Shown here piece after piece: positions 44,401 through 58,600 of a DNA stretch of 64,000 nt. The DNA comes from Silene latifolia (taxonomy: Eukaryota; Streptophyta; Magnoliopsida; Caryophyllales; Caryophyllaceae). The stretch is taken from the NCBI RefSeq assembly GCF_048544455.1, contig NC_133526.1:9316001-9380000 (forward strand), read 5' to 3'. Positions within the stretch are counted from its first letter, which is position 1. The number at the start of each line of letters is the position of its first letter. The position numbers were made by a program, and so were the translations under genes. The notes under the pieces are model-generated. The model saw only the letters and a program-made list of their open reading frames with translations. It was not told the origin of the DNA and did not search any database.

Positions 44401-45088
44401 TTGATTTAAAATATGTTGTGTTGAACTGAAATTATCCTTTGATAAATCTACTGTGTAATGTGTTTGTTGTTTGTTCACTTTTGTATTTTATGTTTCGACT
44501 TTCGACTGATCTCATTTCATTGTGCTATATCAATGTGACTCGATTGGCTTTATTCTTCAGATGACCGCTTGTTTTGTTGTTCGTTCTCTTGTATTCCATT
44601 GGATGTTCTGATTGTTACTCAATGAGGTACTCTCAAGGTGCTGCTTTTCTCTTCGGCTGATAACGGTTTCATCTGTTAATGCAACATCAATATTAGGATG
44701 AACTGGGTTCTTGTGTAATTTGGGTTGGATCAAAATGGATTTTAAGAACGGTTCGTATTTTTGATAATTTATTTGAGTTTGCATTTATTGGGCAAAAATC
44801 ATGAATGTGAGAAAGAAGGAAATTGCTATGAAAGGAGAATTGGTATCTGATAAAAGAGATCTTCATTTTGCCATCAACATTTTCTCCTTTATTTTGAAAT
44901 CTATTGCTCTTATAACAATAATTACCAGGAGTCTACGATAAGAGATTTTTTTGGGACCGGTAACAACGATAAGACGCTTTTTCTTTTGCGGATCTGTTTT
45001 GGGAGATTTTGAATTAGTTTGTAAGTTTTTGGGTTTAGTGTTAGTGTAATGTTTAGTAGAATAATTGGTGTTTGTGGGTAGAGATTAA
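41500..45088. other. NDUFB2 3' side and intergenic
   Basis: No convincing coding exon. A donor-like TCAT/GTGAGT at about 41526 and an acceptor TTTTCAG/GGTTTAAC at about 44311 could frame a 2.8-kb intron in the 3' UTR, with the last exon at about 44312-44520; this is a guess. A T run of about 27 lies at 42263-42289. The short frames at 42150-43530 show no family resemblance. Confidence 0.4.
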
Positions 45089-45735
45089 GGGGGCGTTTGG
45101 TTCGGGAAAGGGAAAGAGAATGAAATCAAGAAAGAGAAAAGTGGGGAAATGAATCAAATTCCCTTAAATTTATGTAGTTGTTTGGTTAGTAAAACAAAAA
45201 CAATAACTACAGTGCAAGACTTCTGACAAACCAACCACAGCCACCACATAAACCACCAACACCCACAACCACCACAACGAACACCATCAATGACGACGCC
45301 CCTGACGCCCCATCGCCGGCACCGGCCTCCTTGCCGTGACTGTACCCCTCGTCGAATCCCTATGTTCCCCATAAAATCGGTCAGCGCACCCTAAGATCCT
45401 CTTCCCTCAACCTGAAACACCCACCTCCACCCCAACAACACCAGGATGCAGCGAGGGAAGGGGATTCCGGCTAGGAGGAGGGGTTTTAGGCGCGCGATTG
45501 ACAGTTTGATGGCCATACCGATGAGGAAGAACATGTGTGTGACGGTAGGAAAGAGGTGGCAAGTCGGCGACGGCGGGTGTCGCCGGTGATGGTGGGTATT
45601 GCTGGCGAAAACTTACGGTTGGTGGTAAGGGAGGAAAATCCATTCCCTTTGTTTACATCAAACAAACACAGACAAAGGGAATTATTAAGTTTGTATCCCT
45701 TTCCCTTTCTTTTGCACCCTCAACCAAACGCACCC
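45089..45735. mobile_element. PIF/Harbinger-like non-autonomous element
   Basis: The ends GGGGGCGTTTGGTTCGGGAA and, inverted, GGGTGCGTTTGGTTGAGGGT match in type. TAA stands on both sides (45086-45088 and 45736-45738), as expected for PIF/Harbinger. The inside is GC-rich and gives open frames by composition (CACCACCAACA runs), not genes. Confidence 0.7.
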
Positions 45736-45738
45736 TAA

Positions 45739-46640
45739 GATGATTTTGTGCCCAGTTTGTGTCGGATCCATTCCGGAATGATTATTTGTGGTGATTATGG
45801 CAAGGGGATTGGTTGAGGGGAGTTCTTTATCCTCGTTCATTAATTGGTCTCTCTTCTTGGGTTGTGGGCGTGTTAGATCAACAAGATGCAGGGGATCTTT
45901 CTCCATCGAAGGCGGATTATATTGCCCCGCATCCCACCTTTCATTTCTAGAGTACGTTTTAGTAGCGTAAGTGCACCTTTTTCTTGCTAAAACCCGGATT
46001 GCTAGATGAACCTTTCAAGTTTCCAATATTGTAGATGTTGTCGCCTCGCCGGTGATCAACCTTGTGCCCAATCTATTGTACTCTACTAACACGTTACAGA
46101 AATTCGGTGACACCTTCACTACCACATTATGTTCCTTGAATGGAGGGTAGGCATGGCGCATGGCTGGTCAAATGATACTCCAGCTGGTCACTTATATGGT
46201 GATTCTAATTTGAAATTAATGTCCGTCACACCGGAGTCTTTATTATGCCTCGTGGGGTAATCCAAAAAAAAAACAAAAAACAAAAAAACTTCTCTCTAGA
46301 TTAAATAAAATAAACTTGTCTAAACCAGAGCTGTAGCCTACACGAAGCTTACGACGGCATCAGGCAAGTTCTTCAAAATTTTAAGATGAGCCGAAAGAAA
46401 ATCTTTTTTTTTTTTTTTTTTTTTTTTTTGGAGCAACTACAAGTAGGCATATATCAGTGATATCACAATATTTTTGAAGATATGAGATGCCCATTCAAGG
46501 TTGACTGAAAAGCCATTACTTCAAGATTACAGTACACCCTACTTTCGAAATAACATTGCTCAGATAAATCAGCATCCATGCCTCTAACTTGTCATATTGA
46601 ACAAAATTACATACTAATGCCAAAAAAAACAAAAGTTGCC
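45739..46640. other. Intergenic, PRP40C 3' end
   Basis: Holds the PRP40C 3' UTR in its right part. A T run of about 26 at 46404-46429 and an A-rich run at 46266-46288 may be retroposon tails. Nothing else recognisable. Confidence 0.35.
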
Positions 46641-49600
46641 CTACCTCCGATCCTGAGCGCTCCTCGAAGCTGAAGAATATCTCCCAGAACCATTAGAATT
46701 TCTATTCCTAGATTCACTATGCTTGTCTATTTTTTGCTCAGTGGTGCCCTTTTGCTTTCGCTGCAAATCCTCTGCATGCCTTTTCCAAAGTGTTTCTCTA
46801 TCTTTTCTTGGCATCTTCGAGTATCTGCCATCAGGCTTTAAAGCCTTTTTGGCCGTCGACCAAGAGTTAATGACTGTTTTCCCATCCTCTGTTTCTCTTA
46901 ATGCTGCCTCTGGAGTTATAACCTCGGCTAACAGAGCTTTGAAGTTGTGCGCACATCTCTGGAAAAGCAAACAAATTACAAGTTATAAACCCTCAAATCC
47001 CCCGTCAGATGGTCTTATAATGACTTCTTGTGAGACTGTGTTGCGATAATACTAAAATGGTGACTAACAGTTGCCAAACAATCATTAATGATAGAAAGGT
47101 TACTAACAATGTGAAATATTGTTACAAATGAAAAGGATTGCAATATTAGAAAAGGACTGCAGAAAGCAAGGTTGTGAAAGCACAACGCCAGTGTGCAAGA
47201 AGAAGACTGGATGCACATGGAACACGTCCATTAAAATGCTGCCCTTTTCATTATCCTCTACTTCCATTTGATAGAAAAAGGGAAACATAGCTCCACGAGC
47301 CACTTGGCTGTGCCACGGAAAGTTAGGAGAGATCAACTATTTTATTATTTTACTGTTTAGCTTTCTAGTTTCTCCAGCCATTTATCTGTGGCGTTAGAAC
47401 ATTGCACAATGGCATTAGTATCTGCCTAAAAACGAGTTTTCACAGTTTCTAAACGAGGACCTGATACAGAAGGGTGATATCAATATCTTAAAACACTACT
47501 GCTCATCTGATAACCACTTTTCCCGGATTGAACATCTATTTCTTGTAGAAAAAAAAATCAAACTCCATCCCAAACATTGTCTGTCGTTCTACAACATGCA
47601 AATAGTTTTTTAGGAAGAAATAGAGCACAGTTGCATTTAGTAATATACCTCATAAAGCATCTTTACATGCTCACGAAAAAGCTTCTCCAAGTCAGATTCG
47701 TCCAATTCAGGGTTGGACGCACGCCCTTGTGGATCTTTCTCGATTTTGGTTTTTGACTCAGTCCACGACGCCTAAACATGGATTAAAGATATAGGAAACA
47801 AAACAATTTGTCAATCCCATAGAGGCGCATACGCTAAAAATAAATGACTTGTCTAACCTAAAGTGCCAATTTGGAATATTTTGTAAAGGGCACAATTGAA
47901 ATTGAAGGTGTTTTCAAAGTGAGTAACAAAACTACAGAATGATTCCCCTCTCGCAAGAGGAAAACGAGACAAGAAATTTCAGCCTTCAGATTTCAATGTT
48001 GTCTAACCTGAGGATCTTTTATTTTTTCAACTAGCAGAGCTTGATATGAAGCAACTGCTTCCTTTCTCTGAACCTTTGATCGTACTCTTTCCACCTCCTG
48101 CTCATCTCTTTCTTTTCTCTTACGCATTTCTCTCTCCCGCTCTTTTAACTTTTCCTGCAACATATTTTTTTTCCGTTTTTACACCAATATAAGCAACTCT
48201 GTAGCACCCGGGACATAAATTTGTAATGAAGCACTAAAGTCATATTGTAGAAGACCAAAATTTCTGACTGGAAATCAAGATAGTGCCACACAGTTAGAGT
48301 AATTTATGACGACAATTGTGTCAAATGCCCACTACTTAACAATCGAAGCATGGACAGTGTAGCGAGTCATTTGCTTCCATGCAATATAACAAAATTTCAT
48401 TGCGTACCGACTACCGACAATAATAATTTGTAACCTAAATTCCTAGGTCAAGAAAAAGTTCTCTAAACGCCATTTTCAGCATCAACTACTCTTACTCATT
48501 TTAAGGGAATGCGGTACAAACTACAAAGTAACAGTTATTCTACTCTTACTCCTTACTCCGAATAAGTGAAAGTAAAAGCACACAACATGAATGACTTTTA
48601 AAGTATCATAATTCTTGACCTGAAGGAAAGGGGGCAGTCATCAAGCATTAATACCTGTTCTCTCCTTTTCGACTTCTCAGCTTCATCATCTGTAGCCTTT
48701 AACTCCGAAATGTATTCGTTGAATACAGCCTCTCGCTCTTCATGCTTAACAGCTTTGTACCTTGCATCTTCCCGGATAACATCCTTTACCTACAACATTA
48801 CGAGACAAGATATGATTCTAAACCAACATAGAAATATCAAGTTATGTAAAAGCAGATACTCCCTCCCATTTTTTGTTTTTCTTCCCATTACCTTTTGCAC
48901 ATTTTTTAAGGTAAGGGTTTAAAAACTTCTACCCCTCTCTCACTACCCTTCCACAATTTCATCATCGACAAAGACGGCTGAGACACAAATCAGAACACAA
49001 CACAAGTCAACCTCATCCCCACCACAAGTCCACAGCCACATATAGCCCAATTTTTTAGATTATTACAAGCCCTAATGTTTAGAATTATAACATCCCCGCC
49101 ACAAGTCCACAACCACTGGCACTATTGGTTTCCGGCTTCTGTATGCCCGTCGTACCATCGTCTTTTTTCTCGTTGGATTCGGTTGCCAGCAGCACAACCC
49201 CCATTTGATCTGATTCCCACCACTCCCACCAGAACCCCCTTCATTCCCTCACACACTCGTTCATTTAGATCTAACATTCGTTCAAATAACTCGGTTATGA
49301 CTTAGGAGATAGACTGGGGTTTGTCGGTGGAAGAGCAGATGCGTAGGTGATGGGGCATATTCTGCACCCTCTGACCGAGTCAACATATTGAGCGAGGTCA
49401 AAGATATCCACAGCAAGTCAACGACTTAGACAGCCTAACCGACGCAACCTGTCGGCCTGTCTCTTGTGCCTCGGCTAGGACAACTAGCCAGCCGGGGCAC
49501 ATATCCGCGAGCTCATATCCAAGACCCCTCGGCGGCAGGGCCCGCCGGCCTGCCATGGGTCCGTCAGCCGAGGGTACATCAGTCTTTCCACCTGCTAGCC

Positions 49601-52600
49601 ACTTGGCCACTACGTGACAAAAGGTGAAAGTCTATAAATACTCCTCAACCCTCATTGAGGAAAGGATCCACAATTTAACCTAAGAATCACTATTCATCTG
49701 GTAATATCTTCCTTATCTCTCTACAATACATACTTCGCCAAGTAACAACAACTTATCCCTTTAAGTTTACTGACTTGAGCGTCGGAGTGAGTTCGCTCGG
49801 TCCAAAGCCGAGCCCTCAGTTTGTTCATCATTTCAGGAGACCGCGAGGAGGATTCAACCAAGGACGTCATTCTACAAGCACGGGTGGTAACAAATAACTG
49901 CTCTGGAATTACACCCGGAACAGTAGGAAAGGAGATCCATGTTGCTTCGTTAGAGATGCATGAGGTTTGCCAAAGGATGAGCACAGGCGAGGGGTTAATA
50001 CTACTGCTGATCAACGAGGACAAAGGCAAGCTGTTATAAAAGAGATGTTCGTCGGAGGATGACCATAGAGTGGTGGTCACTGGCTAGTTAGGCGTTGCCA
50101 GCGGGAAAAGATGAGATCTTGTAATAGAAAGGGGGAGTGGGCGAGGAGGGAGGTTGTTACTGAAGGAAGAGAAGATGAGAGAGAGGTTGTGAATTTTTTT
50201 TTAATGAAGACTCGATTGGTGGTTCACTTGCAAGCTGTGTTACTCCGACTCTCCGACATGGTGTCGTGTCTAACACGTGTCGGAGTGTCGGACACGGCTA
50301 TTTAGGGTGAATTTTCCTATTTTGTGGTCTAAATTGAAATGTCGAAGTGTCGTGTCGTGTCTGACACGCGACACGGCAGTTAAATGAAGTGTCGGAGTAA
50401 CATAGCTTGCAAGTTTAGTTATTTAAATTTATCTTTTTAAGAACTATGCCGCTATTAAATGGGGAGAACATGGATGGAAGGGAGTACATCACTTTTGCGA
50501 GAGGTTTTCAGAAAACAAATGTAAATATTTTTGTACTATATTAACTTTCTATATATTTTAGCTAATTTACGGTCAAAATTTTACAAATTTAACTTCGAAA
50601 GGTCAAACACAAAGATTAATGTAAAGAGTGTAAAACACACCACCTTAGACCAACGGGAACTTGAAGTTATGTCCTCTCTTTCACGAAGCATTGATTTAAA
50701 ATTTGTGATGATAGCTGTGCGCTCAGCTTGAGCTTTTTCCTCAGCAACCTTCTTTAGTGCAAACAACCTGCAACACGAACAGACTTTTGCTTAACTCACC
50801 ATGATAGATGTTGCACGTCCTTGCCGTTCTGATCGAAAAATACTCAATCCATAGCTTCATCCCCCAATCCACAAATGAAAAGATTATACACCCTCGGTCC
50901 AAAATGTTCTTACATTCCAAAATTCCCTCACATATTTTCAAAAGATTTTATTTGGACAGGAGTATCAAGTACCAAAAACAAAACAAAAAAACTCAACGGT
51001 GGGCAAAATGTAATCTTGGGCAAGGTAGACTCACAAGTGCTAGATCAATCAGTAAAATTAACAAGAGAGCTATCACAGCACATTTGAATAAGAAACCCTA
51101 TCGATAACAAAACTGGATCACGCTAAATGCAAGTTACAAACATTACAGTAACTAAACTTCCATTCCGCAAATATCACGGGCTTTGAAAAAGATGATTGGA
51201 AGAATGTCATCTTCTTACTATATGGAGTTCAAAGGTTGGGTTGGTGGAGTAAGGAAGTGAAGTTATCCAATTGTGTTACTCTATCAAAATCCATACTGTC
51301 AGGATTGGGTTTCTTTCAAGTTTCAACGTGGTATTTAGGGTTAATGATGGAGAGAAAATTTTGTTTTGGCATGACATTTGGTGTTGGCATTCACCTTTGA
51401 AAGTCTAATTTCAAGATCTTTTTCGAATTGCCACTCTCAGAGATGCTACCGTGAAGGATGTTGAATGGGACGGCAACTGATATGGACAATACTATGCTAA
51501 TAAAGTCGATACTGGATCGATACAGCTTATAAAACCGATACCAAAAGAAAAGTCATCATAAACGACACTAGACGCAGCACCACGGCATAGTACACAACCA
51601 AAATTAATAAACGTTCCCACTATTACGACTAATACCCTGATTTAAAACCATGAGCCGACTCCTATTGTCAGGTAGTCATCAATGTGTTTTAGTCAGGGAT
51701 CACACTGAGCTGAGTACCAAAATAAAAAATAAAAAAGATGAATAAGCAAATAAATAAATGGTACCGCTCATTCAAGAAAGCCTCTCGCTCTTTGCGCTCC
51801 AGGGCCTCAAATCGTGGATCGTTCCCCCATGTCTTCTTAAATGTATGATAATCAGTGCTGACATCAAAACCCTGAAAGGTGAGCACATTTGAAGTTTCAA
51901 GTAAGATCCCAGTACAATTTTCCTGCTGAACTCTAGAAGGATGAAAGTTTAAATTAAGCATTTAAAAAGTTCGGTCAGAAAAAAGGGGGACACATTTGAG
52001 TACATCAACAACTGAGTGCACCTTCCTTAACATTCCTCAGGCAGTATAGCTTTTCAGTTTTCACCCTTTTGCAACAACAAATTACAGCTGAAGTAAAACT
52101 AAACCAAGATTAGCTCATATAAACCTCTTTTGCTTCTTCTAGCAACTGCTTGAAACCCTCCACAGCAGCTTTCTGAGCTGCTCGCTTTTCTTTACGTTCT
52201 TCTTCTGCTCGTGTACGGACGTAGTGATCGAACAATGACCGACGTTCACCATATGTGGGAATTGCCTACAGATATAAAGCAAGTAAGGCTCACCTCTGGG
52301 CTCATTTTGAAGATAGAAAGGGGAAAAAAGCATTCCCAGGTCATACAACCATGGAATATAGAAGGCTCGTGTGGCAAAAGTGCAGAATAGTAATCTCACA
52401 CCAAAACTTGTATTAACCAGTCTAACTGTAAGCAATGGCCAGACATAGCAGATTTTAAAATTATATAGTGAGGTTCTTACTTAAAAAAACCGCGCCCACA
52501 CCCAAGGGTCAGCGAGGCACTAGCCAAAATGCCTCAATGCGGCAAATTACACCTCACTGATAAGGCACAAGTGCGAAGCTAGCAAAGGCACACCCTATGC

Positions 52601-55600
52601 GATTTCCACAATTTTCTTCTTATAGCTCTTTTATCATTCCCTTCTCTTGTCACATAAACGCTTGTATTCCTCTTTACATGTTAGCCCACTTGTAGTGTTA
52701 AACTATTTTTGAAAAAAAAAAAATAGTACGGCTAGTGTCTATGAGGCGCACACGCCTACGCGGCTACGCCTCATCCCTTGCACCTTGTCACCATGGGCCT
52801 TCATGCTCTAGGAACATCTCATGCCTTTTAAAACGAAGGTGAGGCTTACAGGTAGGACTTTGGAAAACAATGTCGTTTTTGAAACGTCCTTTTTACAATT
52901 ACAAGTTTGACCATAACCTTAATTGAGTTGTGTCTCCTATCACTAGCATTTAGACCCATTCGGACCATAACATTAATTGCCTCACTTCATGAAGCATCAA
53001 AGCAAACAAAAGACGCATACATCACAATTTTGAATATTTTTATGAAATAATGCTCAAAACATTAATACAGTGGTTTTGATTTTTATTTATAACCTAGCAC
53101 ACAGAACAAACATGGCGTGTTTGCATCTAAGAGCGGCAAAACTGAAAAAAAAAAATTACAAATTTGTACAGCATTTTGAGAAAGGAGTTCGGTTCTGACC
53201 CAAAACGATCATTTTTTTTATACATTATTTTAAACAAAATTACAAATTTGCAACAATATTCTTAGAGAAGTATACGCCAAAGAGAAGCAACAACAGAGAG
53301 AAAATCTGATGATGACTGCCACTACAAAGCAGATTTCTAGAAAGTTAGACACGTGAGTGGTGACATTGAGTCTCTTATGATGTTTCAAGCTATTCCATAG
53401 TGCGTTCTTACAAGCAGGGAAACAACTGCACGGTCCACGTTCTGAAAATTCTTTAAAGTTTGATTAACATATGTAGACAATTCATTCTTTTTTATAGAGA
53501 AGGTAGTGTATAAAAAGGTCACCAAGGGAATTAAATCCATTACAAAAGGAGACTAAAATTTATGTCGATAATTGATAGTTGGCTGCAACTCCACAATGTA
53601 TGAAGTGCAGAAAGTTCATTGAGCTACTCTGCTTTCTCCCTTCATATCCTAAAGCAAAGAATTGTGAGTCCTTGGCTCTGTTTAAGACAGGAAAATGCAC
53701 CAAAATAGGGGAGGAAAGCAGAATAGGAGACATACAACAGAAATATATTCAGCAGATATAATTATATGATTAGACCTGCTTAAGTAAACCCTTATGCAGA
53801 GCCTCGGATCCTCAAGACAGAAGATTTGAAATCTTGTACTGAACAAACCTTGAAGCGTGGATCGAATACAATCTTTGGCAGCTCTTTATCCCACTTTGAG
53901 AAAGGTGCCACTCCACGATCTTTAAGCATTTCCTAGTAAGTAGAACAAAGGAGACTGTCAAAGATAAGTATAAATAATTATACACTACCAAGTGCAAAAA
54001 AAAAAAAAAAAATCACCCCTTGAGCTTCTACTCTATGTGAGCAATGTTCCATCTAATCTAGTAGTGCTTAACTTCTAATTCAGTCTCTCAAGGAAGAAAG
54101 AGTTTAATACATAAACGTCCTTGAGTGAAATTAAGAATAATACACTGTTAAATTTTAGAAACTCGTAAGATTACCATAGGTCACTTCAAAGTCCATTCTT
54201 CTTCTTTAAAGCTTGATTAAATGTCTTTGATTTCGTGACAGGAGGTAACAAATGGTCCGTTCTACACGCAAACTAAATCGTACAGTGAGTCCTATACACA
54301 AACCCTAAATTGTCTAGCGAACTACGAACTACACGCAACCCAAATGGTCTTGCGATCTTGTAAGTCATATACACAACCAAAATCATCTAACAAGTCCAAC
54401 ACACATTTATCTTGTCAACCTCGCGAAGATGAACATGATTAATGAAGACGAAGAAGCATTGATAATTATTTCTATTTTAATTATTATATTTTGCACACTC
54501 ATGGAAATTTTAGCAAATTAAACGAGTTTGAGGAGGGTGTTAATAAGATTAGGATGCTATAAGCCAATAATATAAGAGAATAAGATAATCCGAGGAAATA
54601 ATATTATTAAGATAAAGTAATAAGAAATTTGGTAGTATTTGGTTTCCAAGTTAATGTAAAGGTAGGACCCTACTTACACTCCCCTCGTTTCATTTCCACA
54701 CATCTGTTCAAAATATGTGAGATTTTGAGCAAACGTATGGAAATGAAATTAATGGAAAGAAACCCCAGCTAAAACATTTATGTATTCATATTACTAACAA
54801 TCAAGACAATGCAAATTATGAGAAATATATCTCCCCTCCCAAATCTTATCATACACTGACAATGGTTCTCCATGCATGGCAATCCCAACCTTCTTTCTCT
54901 TCTCCTATCAACTAACCAAATATATTGACGAACTTCGGGTATACGCGTCAACCGCAGTGGCCAAGCACATAATAGTACAACACTATAACAGCTCCAACTC
55001 TAGTTCAATCTTCCCAGACCCGGCCATTGCACCAATGCCTTTAATAAAGCTAAGGGTAAAGGCTAAAAGATGGTTCTGTTTCAGTCGTGAGAAATACATC
55101 TCCCCTCCCAAAATCTTGTTATTCGTTGACAAAGGTTCTCCATGCATAGCAGCAATCGCAACCTTCTTTCTCTTCTCATATCAACTAACAAAATATATTG
55201 ACAAGCTTCAAGGATACATCTCCCCTCCCAAATCTTGTTATTCGTTGACAAAGGTTCTCCATGCATAGCAGCAATCGCGACCTTCCTTCTCTTCTCATAT
55301 CAACTAACAAAATATATTGACAAGCTTCAAGGATACTCTCGTCCACCGGAGTGACCAGGCACATAATAGTGCCAACACCAAAACAGACCATTGCACCAAT
55401 GCCTTCAATAAATCTAAGGGTCAGGGCTATAGGATGGTTTGTACTTTGTACTATTTAAGCGGTTAAGCCATGGTACCTTGCTTCACAGGCAGCAAGTCGA
55501 GCACGTCAATAAGGAACCAGATATCATGACACATACAAGTATACAACATGACAGAAATACACATTAAGAACAAAGGACCATAATGGTGAATCAAGGAAGG

Positions 55601-58600
55601 TCAGACAGGAATCCAGGATGTAGCATTCAGAGTTTACTGAGCTTAAAAGCATGAGATCGTCAATACAGTGTTGGAGCCGAAAATATACCCTGGCTGGTGC
55701 TGTAAATGATATCCAAATTTTGCCAGTTTAAATAACCTATAAACCTTAAAATGAACCAAACTTTGTTCCTAAAACCCTGGAATTTTCTACGGGATCATCC
55801 TGAGATAGGCCACTTGAATAGATGACATTGCAGACAAATATATTTGGAATGGAAAAGCAAAGAGTGACTTGTTAAAGGTATTAAGAAATTTTGCTAGAAG
55901 TCTACTCATTCAAGAAATCTGAATCTTAACTGAAAGTTGAAACAACATTTTCTGATTCTTGTTAAATACAAAACTAAAGTCGACTAATTCAATCAGGTTG
56001 CAATGTTACCGCTCACACCATCACACTACGATCCTATCAACTATCCCCTTCAATATCATTCTTCAATGAAACGTGCAAAATGTTCAACATCATATGATGC
56101 TATGATATGCACCCAAACACCAGAAAGCAAATAAATAGAGTAGGCAACAAGTGTAAACAAGACATTTACCTTAAACTGTCTAACGCGCTCCTCCTTGGTG
56201 GGACCACTATCTTCGTCCTCTGAATCCGACGATAAATCTGACATATTGCCATCTTCACAGTCTCTTTGCTTTTCCTTGCCACCATCACTCTGCAAGCCCT
56301 TGACTGTAGCCTCAATTGTTTTAGTTCCGTTGATTTCTAAAGTCGTTGATCCTGACGAAGCAGAAGTTGGAAAAGAGGTAACCTGAGCTCCTGATTCTTG
56401 CAGCTTTCTTTTAACCAAATCAAGAGCAGATGATGGCCCTGTAGCACTTAAGCCTCTAAAAGCCATCACATCTCGACCTCCTGAAATGAGAGCAGGAGCA
56501 CTTACAATTGCCGCACCAGATCCTTTTTCATCTAATGAATGAGAATTTGGCACTGACATGGAATTTTCAGTTGCGTTGTCGCCTTCCTGCTTTTTTCTCA
56601 GCTCAGTCACCTCTGGTGGTACTTGCCAGCTACTAATCTAATAACAAAAAAAAAAAAAAAAAATTTACATCTAATGGCATCACACTGAATAATACAAGTC
56701 CAGAGCAAAAGAACAACTATTTAAATTAAAGTCTTAAAGATTGGGGTACACAACTCAAAGAAAAGCCAAAGAGGGATTATAAACAGACGTGAATTTTGTA
56801 TATAACCCCCTTTTATGTACCATTTTTTACAAATAACCCCCTTTTAAGTCGGTTCTTACAAATAACCCCCTAAAATTTCACTTAATTCTAAAAATTACCC
56901 CCTAATATTAATTACGCAAACAATTTTTATAAAACCCGATCTATGTAAGATATTACGACTTAAATTTATGTAATATACCTAAACTACCCTTTCATAACAC
57001 TCCCTACCCAACAAACACACCCCATTCATTCACTTATTTTAGTTAATCGACAAATCCCAAATCAAAACATAAACCCCCAAATCAATTCCAAAATCAATCA
57101 ATTAAACCTAAATTTTGCCACTGCTTCCCCACTGCGAATTGTTGCCGCTTCTTGTTGTGGGAAGTACACTCCTATCACGACACTTTCCTCCAGTGCAACT
57201 GCGATTTAAGGGTTCTCGGGGGTGTTATAGCAAGGTTCAAGGGCTGTGAAAGGCGCACTTTGATCTCTCAGATTTGGGATTGAAAAAAAGATCTGAGTTT
57301 CCATTATCAGCACCAGCTTCATTTGAATTTGGCACTGCCTCCACATGATCTTCATCGAGCTCTTTATCCGAAAATGCCACTCCAATAAGGCGTATGACTG
57401 ACCCTTTAAACTTTCGAGCCTGATGATGCTGAATTGAGGTCAAAGATTTTGGGCTCTGGAAGAATCTCTTTGGTATTGAGTGGCGAAATTTAGGTTTAAT
57501 TGATTGATTTTGGGAATTGATTTGGGGGTTTATGTTTTAGGTTTATATTTTGATTTGGGATTTGTCGATAGCTATCGAGAATAATCTCTACAACATTTTG
57601 GCTCATTACCGACCAAACCCAAGAATTAACATGAAAATCCTCAAATTCATTCAAGTGATCCATGGAGAAGCGACGGAGCAACGGTGCATCATTGAGCAAC
57701 AATGGATACACAAATGCTTTGAACGCGGGTAGTAATGAATATGAAACATTAAAGCTAGAGAAATCAAGTATGAGGAGTTTAGTCCAAATATATTTCCATC
57801 TCCTACACAATATGCATGTTTTCATTACATCTTTCATTTGCAGGAAAGACAGAATGAGTACTACAAGTTCATTTGAGAGTGCACTTATCCTATCTACTTC
57901 GAATTCTTTTGACTTAACCATTGCAATGTTTGCAGCAGCTGACAGATTTTTGAATCAACAATAGTTCCTTCGACATTATCATTTGTTTACTGTTAATTAA
58001 AATAGATGGAGGGTGTTAGAATCGCATATCAGATGAGTTAATGAATGGGTGTGTTTGTTGGGCATGTACCGGACTATTGGGTAGTGTTATGGTAAGGTAA
58101 GGGTAGTTTAGGTATATTACATAAGTTTAAGTTGTAATATCGTATATAGATCGGGTTTTATAAAAATCGTAAGAGTAATTAACATTAGGGGGTAGTTTTT
58201 AGGATTAAGTGATTTTTAAGGAGGTTATTTGTAAAAATGGACTTAAAAGGGGGTTATTTGTAAAAATTGGTACATAAAAGGGGGTTATATACAAAATTCA
58301 CTAAACAGATAAATAAAGAGAAAACTAATAAGCTGAAGGGCTTGAGATATAGAGAACAGGAAGCCATATAAAGTTACAATGTGTTCATGGTTAACCGAAC
58401 CAAAAAAATCAAAAACTGCGTAAATTTTAGGGCCGGTTCACAGAACCGAAAACAGTGAACTGGTTCGTTTCTGGTTCACACATAAAAAATCGATGAAACG
58501 AACCATAAGGAAATAGCAAATTGGATTTCAAAAGGCTGGACTAGAAGGTAATACTAAAGAAAGCTCAAATTGACTTAAAACCCTTGTTTCCACACACATA

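Larger units (their letters stand above)
48859..50484. mobile_element. Stowaway-like element with two insertions
   Basis: The ends CTCCCTCCCATTTTTTG and, inverted, CTCCCTTCCATCCATGTTC, with TA on both sides (48857-48858 and 50485-50486). It lies in PRP40C intron 9. It contains the solo LTR at 49348-49922 and the small element near 50230-50407, so its own size is about 0.9 kb. Confidence 0.6.

Noticed and set aside
45154-45643. Gly/Trp- and Pro-rich frames at 45154-45643
   Set aside because: They lie inside the PIF/Harbinger-like element and reflect its simple GC-rich sequence.
54876-55391. 130-codon frame and its antisense partners
   Set aside because: The frame runs through the 120-bp tandem repeat, which is a multiple of three, so it stays open by repetition.
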